Part shown: in pieces, positions 5,198 through 6,465 of the stretch
Layout: each line of letters opens with the position of its first letter
How positions within the stretch are numbered: the first letter of the stretch is position 1
Source: an uncultured bacterium
GTDB taxonomy: Bacteria; Verrucomicrobiota; Kiritimatiellia; RFP12; UBA1067
Direction: 5' to 3'
Assembly: GCA_902779075.1 (NCBI GenBank)
Contig: CACZAK010000244.1
Location: forward strand, 1 to 6,465
Length of the DNA: 6,465 nt
Program-made: the position numbers and the translations under genes
The notes under the pieces: generated by a model
What the model saw: only the letters and a program-made list of their open reading frames with translations
Database searches by the model: none
What the model was told of the DNA's origin: nothing

Positions 5198-5275
5198 CTA
5201 CTCTTCCGCCAGAAGGACGTAGGGGACATCCCGCAAAGGCTCGCGGCGGTCCGCACCGTAATCTAGCCCGCGAGC
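5198..5275 (-). pseudogene. Possible C-terminal remnant of an unidentified gene
   Basis: Read on the minus strand, this segment ends ALDYGADRREPLRDVPYVLLAEE followed by TAG, written here in two parts: ALDYGADRREP then LRDVPYVLLAEE. It looks like a genuine protein C-terminus rather than random sequence. Upstream it runs directly into repeat DNA, with no start other than one inside the repeats. It may be the tail of a gene replaced by the hairpin mosaic. The tail is too short to identify. Confidence 0.25.
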
Positions 5276-5284
5276 GCCACCCCG

Positions 5285-5342
5285 GGGAGGGTCGCAGTTT
5301 ACTGCGACCGCAAATTCGGTCGCAACAAGTTGCGACCCTCCC
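5285..5342. repeat. Four-arm alternating hairpin element
   Basis: Outer arms GGGAGGGTCGCA (5285-5296) and TGCGACCCTCCC (5331-5342) pair perfectly over 12 bases. Inside, GGTCGCAG (5290-5297) pairs with CTGCGACC (5302-5309) around TTTA, and GGTCGCAA (5318-5325) pairs with TTGCGACC (5330-5337) around CAAG. A middle pairing GCGACCG / CGGTCGC (5304-5310 with 5317-5323) is also possible. The element can thus fold as one long stem or two small hairpins. It lies between the convergent toxin and DUF4469-type genes. Confidence 0.75.
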
Positions 5343-5350
5343 GTATGGGG

Positions 5351-5392
5351 AGCCGCCATCTTGGCGGCGCGCGGCCGCCGATGGAACGGCGG
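5351..5392. repeat. REP-like hairpin pair in the intergenic mosaic
   Basis: GCCGCCA (5352-5358), TCT, TGGCGGC (5362-5368) repeats the architecture of the hairpin at 3661-3678. It is followed at once by CCGCCG (5375-5380), ATGGAA, CGGCGG (5387-5392). Neither is followed by a T run on either strand, so simple intrinsic termination is unlikely. Confidence 0.6.
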
Positions 5393-5398
5393 TCCTAC

Positions 5399-5439
5399 CA
5401 TGGTGGGGCGAGGCGTCTCGCCGAGCCGCCCGCCCCACC
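5399..5439. repeat. GC-rich palindromic repeat, intergenic copy B
   Basis: The first 31 bases match 3346-3376 with one difference. GGTGGGGCG (5402-5410) pairs with CGCCCCACC (5431-5439), and GGCG-TCT-CGCC (5412-5422) forms an inner hairpin. The unit ends 6 bases from the stop of the minus-strand DUF4469-type gene, in its 3' untranslated region, where such elements can stabilise or end transcripts. The right-hand part differs from copy A, so the repeat family is modular. Confidence 0.75.
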
Positions 5440-5445
5440 GCCGTC

Positions 5446-6465
5446 TTACTCCGACTGCCAGCGGGCCGTATGCGTGACGGTCACGGGCTGTCCGGCGGAA
5501 TCGACCATCGCGAACTCGAAGGTGTACTCCTCGCCGTCCGTGAGCGGGGTGCCCTCGTCGATGTTGAGCGCGAAGCCAGTCTCGGTCACGGGAACGTCCG
5601 TGTCGGTGCTGATCATCGCCTCCGTGTCGACGCCCGTCCCGTCCTTGATCACGACGTGGTTGCCGGGCTCCCCGTCGGCGAAGCGCATGTTCTCGCCCGT
5701 CACGACGTTACGGTTGCCCGGATGGAAGAACCCTTCGCCGATGTCCGTCACCGTCGGCACCGTGGGCCCTGAATCGACCACGCGCAGGTACTTGACCTTG
5801 CGGAAGGAGGTCTGGAGCGGACCGCCGGCGTCGCCCGCGCGGCTCTTGACCACGAGCTTGTAGTCGCCGCCCGGCAGCAGCTCGGAGGTGTGCGCCTTGA
5901 AGAGCTGCTTCGAGACGACCTCGTCGATGACGAGCGGGAACGTGGTGCCGAGCGCGTTCTCCAGGTACGCCGCGGCGCCCTCGTCGGTGAGCACCATGTT
6001 GAACCCCGCCACGCGGAACACGTGCTGTCCGTGGATGAGGTTCATCGGACGCTCCTCCGCGAGGTCCATCACGTTGTCCACGCGGAGCTTCGTCACGTTC
6101 TCGTCCGTCACGATCACCGGCACGGTGTCCGAGAGGTCGAGCTGGATCGCGTCGTCGAGGCGGAGGGCGAGCTCGAGCGAGTTGCGCTCCGGGTCGAACG
6201 CGGCGTCCGCCGTGGGGAACGACCCCTTGATGACGGCGCAGATCACGCCGATGTCCGTGTGGACGCGCACGAGGCCCTCGCGTTCGAGGTCCTCCAGCGC
6301 CTGAAACGCGCCGTCGAGGATCGCGATCACCTGGATCGCGGGCAGCCCGCACTTCGCGCCGATGGAGGACGCGAACGCGGCCAGCGCCAGCGTCTCCTTG
6401 GCGATGTAGTTGCCGAGATACGGCGCAACGGCACTCGTCGCGCTCGTGTTCTCGTGGATCACAAT
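5446..6465 (-). CDS. HU/IHF-like DNA-binding protein with C-terminal Ig-like (DUF4469-type) domain, 5' end cut
   Basis: 339 residues are visible. The frame is open to the window edge, and GTG at 6460-6462 is probably internal, so only a few residues are likely missing (inference). Numbered from that GTG codon, residues 1-115 resemble the HU-DNA_bdg domain seen in Bacteroidota and related gut bacteria: helices at about 10-60 with 'AIQVIAILDGAFQALEDLER' (42-61), then a beta part with 'GVICAVIKGSF' (72-82) and FDPERN. Residues 125-212 are a second beta-rich region ending in GDYKLVVKSR (189-198). Residues 221-338 form an Ig-like domain of DUF4469 type. The HU-like part suggests DNA binding, but the Ig-like parts are puzzling for a nucleoid protein, and the family's role is not established. 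The very GC-rich codons match the 200-residue gene and differ from the left pair of genes. It converges on the toxin gene; the intergenic gap is filled with hairpins. Confidence 0.8.
   Translation of the reverse strand: MVIHENTSATSAVAPYLGNYIAKETLALAAFASSIGAKCGLPAIQVIAILDGAFQALEDLEREGLVRVHTDIGVICAVIKGSFPTADAAFDPERNSLELALRLDDAIQLDLSDTVPVIVTDENVTKLRVDNVMDLAEERPMNLIHGQHVFRVAGFNMVLTDEGAAAYLENALGTTFPLVIDEVVSKQLFKAHTSELLPGGDYKLVVKSRAGDAGGPLQTSFRKVKYLRVVDSGPTVPTVTDIGEGFFHPGNRNVVTGENMRFADGEPGNHVVIKDGTGVDTEAMISTDTDVPVTETGFALNIDEGTPLTDGEEYTFEFAMVDSAGQPVTVTHTARWQSE

Noticed and set aside
5285..5342. CRISPR array
   Set aside because: The repeated arms are only 8 bases and are inverted rather than direct; there are no regular spacers and no cas genes.
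4473..5438. Long minus-strand open frame of 321 codons opposite the toxin-antitoxin genes
   Set aside because: It lies antisense to two well-supported genes, runs through hairpin repeats, and shows Arg/Ser-rich low-complexity translation typical of a shadow frame.
5708..6352. Arg-rich 214-codon minus-strand frame
   Set aside because: A shadow of the HU-like/DUF4469-type gene in an alternative frame, caused by high G+C.
1..6465. tRNA, rRNA or known riboswitch
   Set aside because: No T-loop, cloverleaf or conserved riboswitch core was recognised by eye on either strand.

Overview
The window looks like an accessory, repeat-rich stretch of a moderately GC-rich bacterial chromosome. The best guess at lineage is the Verrucomicrobiota / Kiritimatiellota / Lentisphaerota group, as found in gut communities. 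The reasons are family-level only: a protein with an N-terminal HU/IHF-like domain and a C-terminal Ig-like DUF4469-type tail, an AlbA_2 (Schlafen-like) fragment, a Cys-rich secreted-looking protein, and intergenic mosaics of GC-rich hairpins. No rRNA or tRNA gene is visible, so the lineage is an inference.

Left part (2-2991, + strand): the 3' part of a large Cys-rich, Ig-like, probably exported protein (its 5' end lies outside the window) overlaps a second gene for a membrane-anchored protein made of two diverged tandem copies of one domain. A good ribosome binding site inside the end of the first gene, plus the overlap, indicates that they are co-translated. Neither has a function I can name. 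Base composition falls in the second half of the first gene and stays lower through the second gene.

Middle (3035-4562): a convergent 200-codon gene of unknown function carries a GC-rich palindromic repeat inside its reading frame; a 30/31 match to the start of that repeat lies in non-coding DNA 2 kb away. Next comes about 900 bp dominated by repeats: a hairpin, three TGGCAACA motifs, two copies of an approximately 90-bp element (each opening with an extended -10 promoter motif), a truncated AlbA_2 gene with a ten-G tract, and nested inverted repeats.

Right part (4504-6465): a complete type II toxin-antitoxin operon (RelB/DinJ-type antitoxin, RelE/ParE-type toxin) with a near-consensus promoter and a candidate operator. 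It is followed by a 250-bp mosaic of hairpins between convergent genes, and then by the 3' end (nearly the whole gene) of the HU-like/DUF4469-type protein on the minus strand.

The most unusual signals are the palindrome that became protein-coding, the duplicated promoter-bearing element flanking a broken gene, the four-arm alternating hairpin at 5285-5342, and the coupled Cys-rich / two-repeat membrane protein pair. I found no evidence for a complete new defence or CRISPR-like system.
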